Source of the DNA: RPRB01 sp035519675 | GTDB lineage: Bacteria > Myxococcota > Myxococcia > Myxococcales > Myxococcaceae | Direction: 5' to 3' | NCBI GenBank assembly: GCA_035519675.1 | Contig: DATIWB010000077.1 | Coordinates: forward strand, 1-64,000 | DNA: 64,000 nucleotides | In this document: positions 34,664 through 42,009 of the stretch, piece by piece | How positions within the stretch are numbered: the first letter of the stretch is position 1 | Layout: every line of letters begins with the position of its first letter | Translations under genes and position numbers: made by a program | The notes under the pieces: model-generated | Database searches by the model: none | The model's input: only the letters and a program-made list of their open reading frames with translations | Told to the model about the DNA's origin: nothing

Positions 34664-36112
34664 CTAATTCGGCGCGCGCACCGCCGCCAGGGGGCCCCCG
34701 GAGGGATGGGCCGGTCCCTCGGTGCGGGGCGCCGTGGTGCGCCGCCGCTCGAAGATGCGCTCGTCTGGCCGGCCCACCAGGTAGGTCACGATGTCTCTGA
34801 GCTCGGTGTCGGTCAGCCGGTCGAGCGCCATGGGCGGCATCTGCCTGGCGTCGTGGGGGGCGATCCACCGGACGCGGGCCACCAGGTAGTCGGGCTCGTA
34901 CAGTCCGACCTCGAGCGGGGGGCGCATCGCGCCGTCAGCGTGGCAGCGGCCGCAGAACCGCTCGGTGAGCACCGCGCCGCGCTTGCCGTCGCCACCGGTC
35001 GGCCGGTCGATGGCCGTCTTCCGTCCGAGCAGCAGCGGGCGGTAATCGAGCGGGGGCGCCGAGTCGGGTGAGATGCGCCGCAGGTATGCGGCCAGGTCCC
35101 CCAGCTGGGTCGGGTCCCCCCCGCCGGGCCGGAGCATGAAGCGCCGCACGCAGAGATCGGTGGCCTCCTCGGGTGTGGCGGCGAAGCCGCGCCAGAAGGT
35201 CGATCGCCGGGCGCTGTTCCAGACCGAGCTGCTGGAGGAGGTGTGCCCGAGCGAGTCGAGCGCCCCGGTCCGCTCGTCGCGCCAGGAGTGGCAGGAGGCG
35301 CAGGCCAGGGCATTCTGCTCGCCGCCCACCGCCGGATCGCGGAAGAGCCGTTCGCCGCGGCCCTCGGGGCTGGTGAAGGCGAACTCCCAGGTTGCGGGCC
35401 GCGGCTGCGTCTTCGGCTTGTCCGGCCGTCGGGCCACGCTCACCGAGAGCTCGACCTTCGGCGGGCGGGACGCGGCGGCGGAGGGTGCCGAAGGCGGGGC
35501 AGCGAGCGCGACGGCCGGCGTGGCGGGCGGAGCGCCGCGGAAGGTGGCCTCGAACCGCACCTGGGCCACGGTGCCCAGCTTGAGGAAGAGCCGCGCCGGC
35601 CGCGGGATGCCATACTCGGTGAAGGGAACGTCGAAGGTGCCGTTGACCTGGAGGTCGCGGTGGCCGGCCTCGTCGATGAGCAGTACCCAGATCGGGATGC
35701 GCACCGGCTGGTCCTTGCCGTGCAGCGAGAGGGTGCCCACCACGTCGGCCTGGCCCTCGCGACCGGGGACGAGGATGCCCTGGCTCGGACGCTCGAGCCG
35801 GGTGATGGTCAGGACCGCCTCGGGGAAGCGGTCGACCGCGAAGAACTGGTCGCGCAGGTCCTCGTCACGGAGGCTGAGCCCGGTGGTGAACCCGGTCAGG
35901 GCGATGCGGATCTTCCCCGTGCCCTCGGCCCAGCTGGCCTCGTCGAAGCGCAGCTCGCCCGAGAGGCCGGCGCTGGTGCCCTCGATGGCGTCGAGGGGCG
36001 CCACCACCCGGAAGCGCGCCCGGCCGGTGCCCTTCCGGAGGGTCCAGGCGCGGGGCTCGGCGCCGGCGAGCGCGGGCAGGAGCAGGACGGCCAGCAGCGT
36101 CTTCCAGGTCAT
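34664..36112 (-). CDS. YceI domain fused to a c-type cytochrome domain, secreted
   Basis: 482 residues. Signal peptide (MTWKTLLAVLLLPALAGAE); YceI-like beta-barrel at about 25-200 (FRVVAPLDAIEGTSAGLSGE to QVRFEATF); a Pro/Ala-rich linker; and a cytochrome c region from about 250 with haem-binding CASCH and CGRCH motifs, the second within a clear domain. Methionines in the last domain (for example ARQMPPMAL) could serve as the sixth ligand. YceI proteins bind isoprenoid or quinone-like lipids, so a periplasmic electron-transfer role near the quinone pool is plausible. Overlaps the kinase gene by 4 bases. Confidence 0.82.
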   Translation of the reverse strand: MTWKTLLAVLLLPALAGAEPRAWTLRKGTGRARFRVVAPLDAIEGTSAGLSGELRFDEASWAEGTGKIRIALTGFTTGLSLRDEDLRDQFFAVDRFPEAVLTITRLERPSQGILVPGREGQADVVGTLSLHGKDQPVRIPIWVLLIDEAGHRDLQVNGTFDVPFTEYGIPRPARLFLKLGTVAQVRFEATFRGAPPATPAVALAAPPSAPSAAASRPPKVELSVSVARRPDKPKTQPRPATWEFAFTSPEGRGERLFRDPAVGGEQNALACASCHSWRDERTGALDSLGHTSSSSSVWNSARRSTFWRGFAATPEEATDLCVRRFMLRPGGGDPTQLGDLAAYLRRISPDSAPPLDYRPLLLGRKTAIDRPTGGDGKRGAVLTERFCGRCHADGAMRPPLEVGLYEPDYLVARVRWIAPHDARQMPPMALDRLTDTELRDIVTYLVGRPDERIFERRRTTAPRTEGPAHPSGGPLAAVRAPN

Positions 36113-37485
36113 CGCACGTCCACCAGGACCCGCGTTCGGGTGAGTCGATCCACCAGGGTGGGCTTCCGGAGCGCCGCAGGGAGCGCGCCGAGCAGGACGA
36201 CGGCGGCCCAGGCCGCGCCGCCCACCCCCAGCGGGCCATAGGCGAGCACCGGGGCCGAGTGGCTGATCAGCGAGTACGCGAGCGAGAGCGCTGCGAACCA
36301 GCCCCACTGCAGCAGCGCGCGCATCGCCGCCCGCGCGGGGGGAACGTCACCGTCGGCGTCGGTCCTGACCCGGAGCCGCATCAGCCACTGGCCAGGCGAG
36401 GCGCCGAGGAAGGCGATCCCCAGGGCGAGCCAGAGCGCGAACCACGCCGCGGGAGCCCAGGGCGCGGCCTCGAAGAGGAAGTAGAAGACGGCCAGCGCCG
36501 GCAGCAGATCGATCACCCCGGCGAGCAGGCGGACCAGGGGCGCTGGCGCGACCTGGGGCTGGGGGGCCGCCCGCCGTACCTCCCGGGCAAGCTCCTGGTG
36601 CGACTGGAACCGCGCCGCTGGATCCGGGGCGAGGCAGCGGTCGACGATGGAGGCCAGCGCCCGTGGAACGTCGGTCCGGGCGCGGCGGACGGGGACGATG
36701 CCGGCCTCGATCTGCTGGAGCGCCTCGGCAGGCGTCCGGGCCTTCACCGGCGGCTGCCCCACCAGCAGGTGGTACACGGTGGCGCCGAGGCCGTACACGT
36801 CCGCGCGCTGATCGAGCGGCTGGCCCTTGAGCTGCTCGGGCGCCATGTACGGCAGCGTGCCCATCACCGAGCCGGCGACGCTGAGCCCGGGGATGCTGGC
36901 CAGAGGGCTCCTCACCAGCGTGTCGTGGTCGGACGGTGCATGGGTGGTGGTGACCAGGCCGAAGTCCGCGACGTGGGCGATGCCGTACCGGTCGAGGAGC
37001 ACGTTGGCCGGCTTGAGGTCTCGGTGGACGACGCCCAGCCGTGCGGCCTCGACCAGCGCCTCGGCAATTCCCAGCAAGTGCGCGGCCACCTCGGTCCAGG
37101 GCAGCCGGCCATGGCGGTCCACTGCATCCTGGAGCGAGCCGCCGTCCACCAGCTGCATGGCCATGAACCAGACGCCGCGCTCCTCGCCCACGAAGTAGAT
37201 CTGTATGACGTGGGGGTGGACCAGGTTGGCCTGGCTCTGGGCCTCGCGCTGGAAGCGGGCGAGGAACTCCGGGTCGCGCGCCAGCTCCGGGCGGAGCGTC
37301 TTCAGCGCCACGGGCCGATTCAGCGAGGTGTCGAAGCCGAGGTAGACGGCGCCCATCCCGCCCGAGGCGATGCGCCGGTCCACCCGGAAGTGGTGGAGAA
37401 ACGTGCCCGGCCCGAGCTCGGCGGGAACGAGCACCTCGGTGAGCGGCACCGGCGAGAGCACCGTCGGCGGCACGCCCTCGTTCAC
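36109..37485 (-). CDS. Ser/Thr protein kinase with C-terminal RDD membrane domain
   Basis: 458 residues. Complete kinase motifs: glycine loop IASGGMGAVYLG, Lys in VALKTL, HRDLKPANVLL, DFGLV, and MAPEQLKGQPLDQRADVYGLG. The last ~140 residues hold an RDD-type membrane domain (RLLAGVIDLLPALAVFYFLF, then ASPGQWLMRLRVR) instead of the more common single TM with a sensor. GTG 37485 overlaps the globin stop (GTGA). Probably a cytoplasmic kinase tethered to the inner membrane, coupled in translation to the globin before and the YceI/cytochrome after. Confidence 0.9.
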   Translation of the reverse strand: MNEGVPPTVLSPVPLTEVLVPAELGPGTFLHHFRVDRRIASGGMGAVYLGFDTSLNRPVALKTLRPELARDPEFLARFQREAQSQANLVHPHVIQIYFVGEERGVWFMAMQLVDGGSLQDAVDRHGRLPWTEVAAHLLGIAEALVEAARLGVVHRDLKPANVLLDRYGIAHVADFGLVTTTHAPSDHDTLVRSPLASIPGLSVAGSVMGTLPYMAPEQLKGQPLDQRADVYGLGATVYHLLVGQPPVKARTPAEALQQIEAGIVPVRRARTDVPRALASIVDRCLAPDPAARFQSHQELAREVRRAAPQPQVAPAPLVRLLAGVIDLLPALAVFYFLFEAAPWAPAAWFALWLALGIAFLGASPGQWLMRLRVRTDADGDVPPARAAMRALLQWGWFAALSLAYSLISHSAPVLAYGPLGVGGAAWAAVVLLGALPAALRKPTLVDRLTRTRVLVDVR

Positions 37486-37955
37486 TTCGCCTCCGGATCC
37501 ACGATGTCGGCCCGGGTGGAGCCGACGATGGCCAGGAGCTCCTTGGTCTCGCGCTCGGGGACGCCGTGGGTCTTCAGGGCGGCGACGAGGTCCTCGCCCA
37601 GCGCGTCGAACTCGGCGCCGCGGACGTGCATCGGCGCGTGGAGCGGCTTCATCTCCCGGCCGAGGTAGGTGCAGGGCCCTCCGGAGGCCGCGCACACCTG
37701 ATCGGTGAGGTGCGTTTGCAGCACGTCCATGTCCACGAAGAGAAAGCGCACGTTGACGCGCTTGTCCCGGCCGACGTTGCCCACGAAGGTGTGCATCACC
37801 GCGTCGATGCCGGGGCGGCGGCCGAGGCGCTCGTAGAGGCTCGGGCCTCCCGGGGAGCTGCTCGAGCTGGCGGAAGCGCGGGCGTCGGGCCGGGTCGCCT
37901 CGGAGCCCGAGGCGCACGCGACGAGGAGGACGAGGAGCGGCGACCAGCGGCGCAT
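37482..37955 (-). CDS. lipoprotein group-1-like truncated hemoglobin
   Basis: 157 residues. Lipobox LLVLLVACASG (Cys15 or so), a Ser/Pro linker, then a 2-on-2 globin-type domain with SLYERLGRRPGIDAVMHTFV, the group-1 signature start, and LGREMKPLHAPMHV, whose His should be the proximal haem ligand. Trunc-Hb domains are normally cytoplasmic; here export to the envelope is predicted. Presumed O2 or NO binding or detoxification. It is the first gene of the unit with the kinase and YceI/cytochrome. Confidence 0.85.
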   Translation of the reverse strand: MRRWSPLLVLLVACASGSEATRPDARASASSSSSPGGPSLYERLGRRPGIDAVMHTFVGNVGRDKRVNVRFLFVDMDVLQTHLTDQVCAASGGPCTYLGREMKPLHAPMHVRGAEFDALGEDLVAALKTHGVPERETKELLAIVGSTRADIVDPEAK

Positions 37956-38038
37956 GGGTGAGAGGAGCGCGAGCCTAGCACGCGAGGCTCCTCGCTCTGT
38001 ACGGAAGTCCCGGACGCTGGATGTCGCGGCCGCGCGCC

Positions 38039-38057
38039 GGAGGTGTCGGACACCTCC
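38039..38057. repeat. 19-bp palindrome upstream of the globin-kinase operon
   Basis: GGAGGTGTC-G-GACACCTCC: nine-base arms, one central base. It lies 84-102 bases upstream of the globin ATG (37955) and 64 bases after the acyltransferase stop on the same strand. No T-run follows, so an operator is more likely than a terminator. A second inverted repeat, GAGGAGC/GCTCCTC with an 18-base loop, spans about 37961-37992. Confidence 0.55.
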
Positions 38058-38120
38058 TACCAGGCAAGTGGACGGCGGAACTTCTGGCCGTGCACCTCGA
38101 GGGGGGCGGCGGAGGCAGGC

Positions 38121-39299
38121 TCAGCTCACCCGCCGGAGCACCGGCTCGAGAGGTCTCACCGGTCGGTGACGAGCCTCCCAGCGCTCGCGGAGCGCGAGGA
38201 ACGGATCCTCGATGAGCACGAAGGTGACCGAGGCCACGAGCGCCGACGACAGCACGGCGATCCCGAAGACGACCGTGGCGAGCAGGAGCCCCGAGCCGAG
38301 CATCGGGACGAGCGCCCGCGTCATCCCCGGAAGGATCCTGGGGAGCACCTCGAAGTGGTTGAGGTACATCCCGAATGATAGCCGGGACAGAACGTGGAAC
38401 CCGCGCCAGGCAGTGAGCTGCCGGACCCGGGGACCAGCGCGCAGCCCGAGCGCCACCATGCCGCCGTAGACCAGCGCCAGCCCGCTGAAGCTGAACAGCG
38501 GTCGATCGACCTCCCGGAGGAGGAAGCCACCGACGATGGCCACCAGCGGCCACCGCCAGGGATGCGGATGCTCGGGCGACAGCGCCGCCGGGCCCCTCAC
38601 CGAGACCCAGGCCAGGAAGAGGCCGACCAGCAGCCCGTCGCAGTGGGTATGGATCGGTCCGTAGATCCGGTCGAGCCCCGCCTCGCCCATCCCGTGAAGC
38701 GTCACCGCGCGCACCGGCGGCATGAGCGCCAGCAGCACCAGCGGGACCCAGGCCTGGCCGCCTGGGCCGAACAGTCGCTGGGCCCCGAGCAGCAGCAAGG
38801 GGACCACCAGGTAGAACTGCTCCTCGGTCGAGAGCGACCATCCCCCGCTCACCTGGCCCTGGACGTAGTTGGAGAGGAACAGCAGATCCGGCCCGAGGCC
38901 CCGCCACTTCCCCAGCGCGAGCGCGAGGAAGGCGACCCAGGCGAAGTAGAGCGGCCAGATCCGCAGCCCCCGCCGCAGCAGGAACCGCGGAACGTTCACC
39001 GAGCCGGTCCGCTGCAGCTCACGCTGGAGTTGCCGGCCGATGAGGAAGCCGGAGAGGACGAAGAACAGATCCACGCCGGTCCAGCCGTAGCGGAACAGGG
39101 TGAAGCTCCACACCGGCGAGGGCGCGAGCTCGGAGCCGCCGACCGCCAGGTGGTTGCCGATCACCAGGACGATCGCCGCGGTGCGGAGGGCGTCCAGCGA
39201 GGGAAACGTCCCGGGCGGGGGGATGAGCAGCGACCGGAGCGCACGCCCCGGCCACCGCTCCCCCGTCGGCCCTCCGCTGGTGCGCTCACCCACGCCCAC
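38121..39299 (-). CDS. acyltransferase 3 (OafA/YrhL-type) membrane protein
   Basis: 392 residues, about ten membrane segments. Family signatures SLDALRTAAIVLVIGNH (His probably catalytic), GVDLFFVLSGFLIGR, and RIWPLYFAW. Length fits acyltransferase 3. It transfers an acyl group to a carbohydrate or lipid acceptor at the inner membrane; donor and acceptor unknown. The first 28 residues are hydrophilic and Pro-rich; the true start may lie downstream of 39299, since the usual N-terminus begins near FPSLDALR. Confidence 0.85.
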   Translation of the reverse strand: MGVGERTSGGPTGERWPGRALRSLLIPPPGTFPSLDALRTAAIVLVIGNHLAVGGSELAPSPVWSFTLFRYGWTGVDLFFVLSGFLIGRQLQRELQRTGSVNVPRFLLRRGLRIWPLYFAWVAFLALALGKWRGLGPDLLFLSNYVQGQVSGGWSLSTEEQFYLVVPLLLLGAQRLFGPGGQAWVPLVLLALMPPVRAVTLHGMGEAGLDRIYGPIHTHCDGLLVGLFLAWVSVRGPAALSPEHPHPWRWPLVAIVGGFLLREVDRPLFSFSGLALVYGGMVALGLRAGPRVRQLTAWRGFHVLSRLSFGMYLNHFEVLPRILPGMTRALVPMLGSGLLLATVVFGIAVLSSALVASVTFVLIEDPFLALRERWEARHRPVRPLEPVLRRVS

Positions 39300-39312
39300 G
39301 GGCGAAGGTGGG

Positions 39313-39331
39313 GCGCCCGGTCCCCGGGCGC
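39313..39331. repeat. perfect GC hairpin in the 5' leader of the acyltransferase gene
   Basis: GCGCCCGG-TCC-CCGGGCGC, eight-base arms with a three-base loop, 14 bases upstream of the ATG at 39299. It directly follows the terminator of the upstream pirin gene on that strand and may affect translation initiation or act as a second part of the terminator. Confidence 0.55.
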
Positions 39332-39377
39332 AAAACCGTCCGGGCGAGCGGGCCTGGCATCGTCGAGTCCCGGACGG
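39332..39377 (-). terminator. intrinsic terminator of the pirin gene
   Basis: On the minus strand CCGTCCGGG (39377-39369) pairs with CCCGGACGG (39344-39336) across a 24-base loop and is followed immediately by TTTT (39335-39332). It lies 23 bases beyond the pirin stop (39401). One of the few T-runs in this GC-rich window. Confidence 0.65.
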
Positions 39378-39400
39378 ACAGGCCGCCCGGGACCCGGCCG

Positions 39401-40099
39401 TCAGGCGAGGTCGAAGAGGAGGACCTCGGACGGCTCGTCGCCGCTCAGGGTGAGCGAGCGCTCGTCGGAGATGGCCGCGCCGTCACCGGCCGCCAGCACC
39501 ACGTCCCCGAGCCGCACCCGTCCGCGGGCGACCTGGACCCAGGCGTGGCGGCCGGGCGCCAGCGGGTGGGTCGCCGAGTCGCCCTTTCCGAGGAGCGTGC
39601 TGTACACCCGGGCGTCCTGGTGGATCGTCAGGCTGCCGTCGGCGGCGTCGGGCGAGGCGATGAGCCGGAGCTGCCCTTGCCGCTGCTCGGGCGCGAAGTG
39701 CTTCTGCTCGTACCCCGGGGCGATGCCGCGGCGGTCGGGCACCAGCCAGATCTGGAGGAAGTGCACTGGCTCGGACCGGGAGGCGTTGAACTCGCTGTGC
39801 ATCACGCCGCTCCCGGCGCTCATCCGCTGCACGTCGCCGGGGCGGATGACGCCGCCGCCGCCCGTCGAGTCCTTGTGGGCCAGGCCGCCCTCGAGGACGT
39901 AGGAGAGGATCTCCATGTCCCGGTGGCCGTGGGTCCCGAAGCCCTGGCCCGGCTGGACGCGGTCCTCGTTGATCACCCGCAACGCCCGGAACCCCATGGC
40001 CTCGGGGTCGTAGTAGTCGGCGAAGGAGAAGGTGTGGTGACTGTCGAGCCAGCCGTGGTTGGCGTGGCCCCGCTCGTTGCTCTTGCGAAGGTGGATCAT
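39401..40099 (-). CDS. pirin-family protein (YhaK-like)
   Basis: 232 residues, two cupin halves. N-terminal metal ligands in FGTHGHRDMEIL (H, H, E) and MHSEFN match pirins such as YhaK, some of which have quercetin 2,3-dioxygenase activity; the physiological role is uncertain. Distinct from the pirin at 45140, which is longer and of a different branch. Ends at a clear terminator. Confidence 0.9.
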   Translation of the reverse strand: MIHLRKSNERGHANHGWLDSHHTFSFADYYDPEAMGFRALRVINEDRVQPGQGFGTHGHRDMEILSYVLEGGLAHKDSTGGGGVIRPGDVQRMSAGSGVMHSEFNASRSEPVHFLQIWLVPDRRGIAPGYEQKHFAPEQRQGQLRLIASPDAADGSLTIHQDARVYSTLLGKGDSATHPLAPGRHAWVQVARGRVRLGDVVLAAGDGAAISDERSLTLSGDEPSEVLLFDLA

Positions 40100-40205
40100 G
40101 GCGAGAGGGACTTAACGCATCGCCGGGGGAAGGCTCGTCGCTCGCCGGGCAACGGTCCGTCCCGTGGCGAGCAACCGGGCCGGCTCCGGTTATGGTGGGC
40201 CGGCC

Positions 40206-40988
40206 GTGCTCCGCACCCTCGCCGCCACGCGTTACGTCACCCCACTCCGGGAGGGCGGGAGCCTGCCGGCCATCCTCGAGGCAGAGGACGACGGGCTCTA
40301 CGTGGTGAAGTTCCGGGGGGCGGGACAGGGTCCGCGGGCGCTGGTGGCCGAGGTGCTCGCCGGTGAGCTCGGCCGGGCGCTGGGGCTTCCGGTGCCCACG
40401 CTGGTGCTGATGACCCTGGACCCGGACATCGGCCGCACCGAGCCGGACGGGGAGATCCGCGACCTGCTCAAGGCCAGCGTGGGCCTGAACCTCGGGGTGG
40501 ACTACCTCCCGGGCGCGCTCGGGTACGATCCAGCGGCGTCCACCCCGCCACCGGCGGAGCTCGCCGCGGACATCGTCTGGTTCGACGCGCTGGTGCTCAA
40601 CGTGGACCGGACCCCGCGCAACCCGAATCTCCTGGAGTGGCACCGGCGGCTGTACTGCATCGACCACGGGGCGAGCCTTTACATGCACCACGACTGGGCG
40701 GAGGCGCCGGCCCGCGCTGCCTCGCCGTTCTCGCAGGTGAGGGACCACGTGCTGCTTCCGGTCGCCGGTGACATCCGGGCGGCCGGAGAGCGGCTCCGCC
40801 CGAAGCTGTCGGCGGCGCTGTTCCGTGCGGTTGCCGACGCGGTGCCGGCCGCGTGGCTCCCCGATGATCCGCACCTGGGCGCCGAGCGTGCCCAGCGCCA
40901 CGCGTACCTGGAGTGGCTGTCCCGCAGGGTGGAGAACGCCGCGCTGTTCGAGGAGGAGGCCAACCGTGCCCGCGCCCTGCGCCTTTGA
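40206..40988 (+). CDS. HipA-like kinase family protein
   Basis: 260 residues from GTG 40206 (start of LRTLAATRYVTPLREGGSLP). The central region LYVVKFRGAGQGPRAL carries the ATP-binding Lys, and VLNVDRTPRNPNLLEW with CIDHGASLYMH resembles the catalytic and metal-binding loops of HipA-type kinases, though the protein is shorter than toxin HipA and has no HipB partner. Not evidently a toxin. It overlaps the DUF3037 gene by 23 bases and is the first of a tight three-gene set. The frame is open to 40164. Confidence 0.78.
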   Translation: MLRTLAATRYVTPLREGGSLPAILEAEDDGLYVVKFRGAGQGPRALVAEVLAGELGRALGLPVPTLVLMTLDPDIGRTEPDGEIRDLLKASVGLNLGVDYLPGALGYDPAASTPPPAELAADIVWFDALVLNVDRTPRNPNLLEWHRRLYCIDHGASLYMHHDWAEAPARAASPFSQVRDHVLLPVAGDIRAAGERLRPKLSAALFRAVADAVPAAWLPDDPHLGAERAQRHAYLEWLSRRVENAALFEEEANRARALRL

Positions 40989-41358
40989 CTACGCGGTGGT
41001 CCGGGTGGTCCCCCGGGTCGAGCGCGGCGAGTTTCTCAACGCCGGGGTCATCGTCTGGTGCCTGGCGCAGGACTACCTCGCCGCCCGGGTGGCGCTCGAC
41101 GTCACGCGGCTCCGCGCGCTCGACCCGAACGCGGACGTGGAGGCCATCTCCGCCCACCTCGCGGCGGTTCCGCGGATCTGCGCGGGGGACGCCGGGGCCG
41201 GTCCGCTGGCGCAGCTGCCGCCGAAGGAGCGCTTCCACTGGCTCGTCGCCCCGCGGAGCACGGTCATCCAGACCTCGCCGGTGCACGCTGGCCGGGCCGA
41301 GGTGCCCGAGGCGGCGCTCGCCAGACTCTTCAAGACCCTGGTGGAGTCCAGCAGGTGA
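40966..41358 (+). CDS. DUF3037 protein
   Basis: 130 residues from GTG 40966, preceded by a very strong ribosome site (AGGAGGAGG, 40951-40959). DUF3037 signature: DYAVVRVVPRVERGEFLNAGVIVWC. Small alpha/beta domain of unknown function, in my recollection regularly located beside a HipA-like kinase as here. Overlaps both neighbours. Confidence 0.85.
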   Translation: MPAPCAFDYAVVRVVPRVERGEFLNAGVIVWCLAQDYLAARVALDVTRLRALDPNADVEAISAHLAAVPRICAGDAGAGPLAQLPPKERFHWLVAPRSTVIQTSPVHAGRAEVPEAALARLFKTLVESSR

Positions 41359-41987
41359 GGCGCCGGGTGCGTACCCCGGGGCGGATCTTCCTGCTCTCCC
41401 CGGCACGCTGCGACGGCGTCCGGATGTCGATGCTCCGGCGGCCGGCGGCCCCGTTCCCGCTCGCCGTGGAGCTGCGGTCCGAGGCGGGCGCAGCGCTCGG
41501 CGACGTCTTCACCTTCACCAGCGGCCTCTACTTCCGGGGCAAGCTCACCTACGCGCGGACGTTCGGCGCCTCGTGGGTGATCACTCCGGGGGCGGGGCTG
41601 CTCGAGCCGGAGCGGCGCATCACCCCGGCGGATCTGGACGGCTGGGCACGGGTCCGGGTGGATCTCGAGGACCGCCGCTACCGCCGCCCGCTCGAGCGCG
41701 ATGCCCGAGCCCTGGCGGAGCGGCTCCCGGAGGCCGAGGTGGTCCTGCTGGGGAGCATCGCCAGCGACAAGTACGTCGACCTCCTGCTCCAGGTCTTCGA
41801 TGGCCGGCTGCTCTTCCCCGTGGACTTCGTCGGCCGAGGGGACATGAGCCGCGGAGGGCTCCTGCTTCGCTCGGCCCGGAGCGGAACGGAGCTGCTCTAC
41901 GGCCCGGTGCGCGGCGCCGTCCGGCACGGGCCCCGCCCCCCGCGCCTGCCCAAGCTCCCGCGCCCGGCCGGCGCGAAGAGCGCCTGA
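41355..41987 (+). CDS. conserved protein of unknown function, third gene of the HipA/DUF3037 unit
   Basis: 210 residues. GTG 41355 overlaps the DUF3037 stop (GTGA); a GTG at 41367 is an alternative. Motifs at both ends look conserved: GRIFLLSPARCDG, SGLYFRGKLTYA, GSIASDKYVDLLL and FVGRGDMSRGGLLLR. I recall similar proteins in other genomes but no assigned activity. The GxIxxxKYVD plus FVGRGDMSRGG pattern could form an enzyme site. Its role with the kinase-like protein is open. Confidence 0.75.
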   Translation: MRRRVRTPGRIFLLSPARCDGVRMSMLRRPAAPFPLAVELRSEAGAALGDVFTFTSGLYFRGKLTYARTFGASWVITPGAGLLEPERRITPADLDGWARVRVDLEDRRYRRPLERDARALAERLPEAEVVLLGSIASDKYVDLLLQVFDGRLLFPVDFVGRGDMSRGGLLLRSARSGTELLYGPVRGAVRHGPRPPRLPKLPRPAGAKSA

Positions 41988-41992
41988 CACCG

Positions 41993-42007
41993 AGTCCTCA
42001 GAGGACT
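41993..42007. repeat. short palindrome between convergent genes
   Basis: AGTCCTC-A-GAGGACT, within the 22-base gap between the stops of the unknown gene (41987) and chrA (42010). Probably a bidirectional transcription-end structure, but there is no T-run. Confidence 0.4.
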
Positions 42008-42009
42008 GC

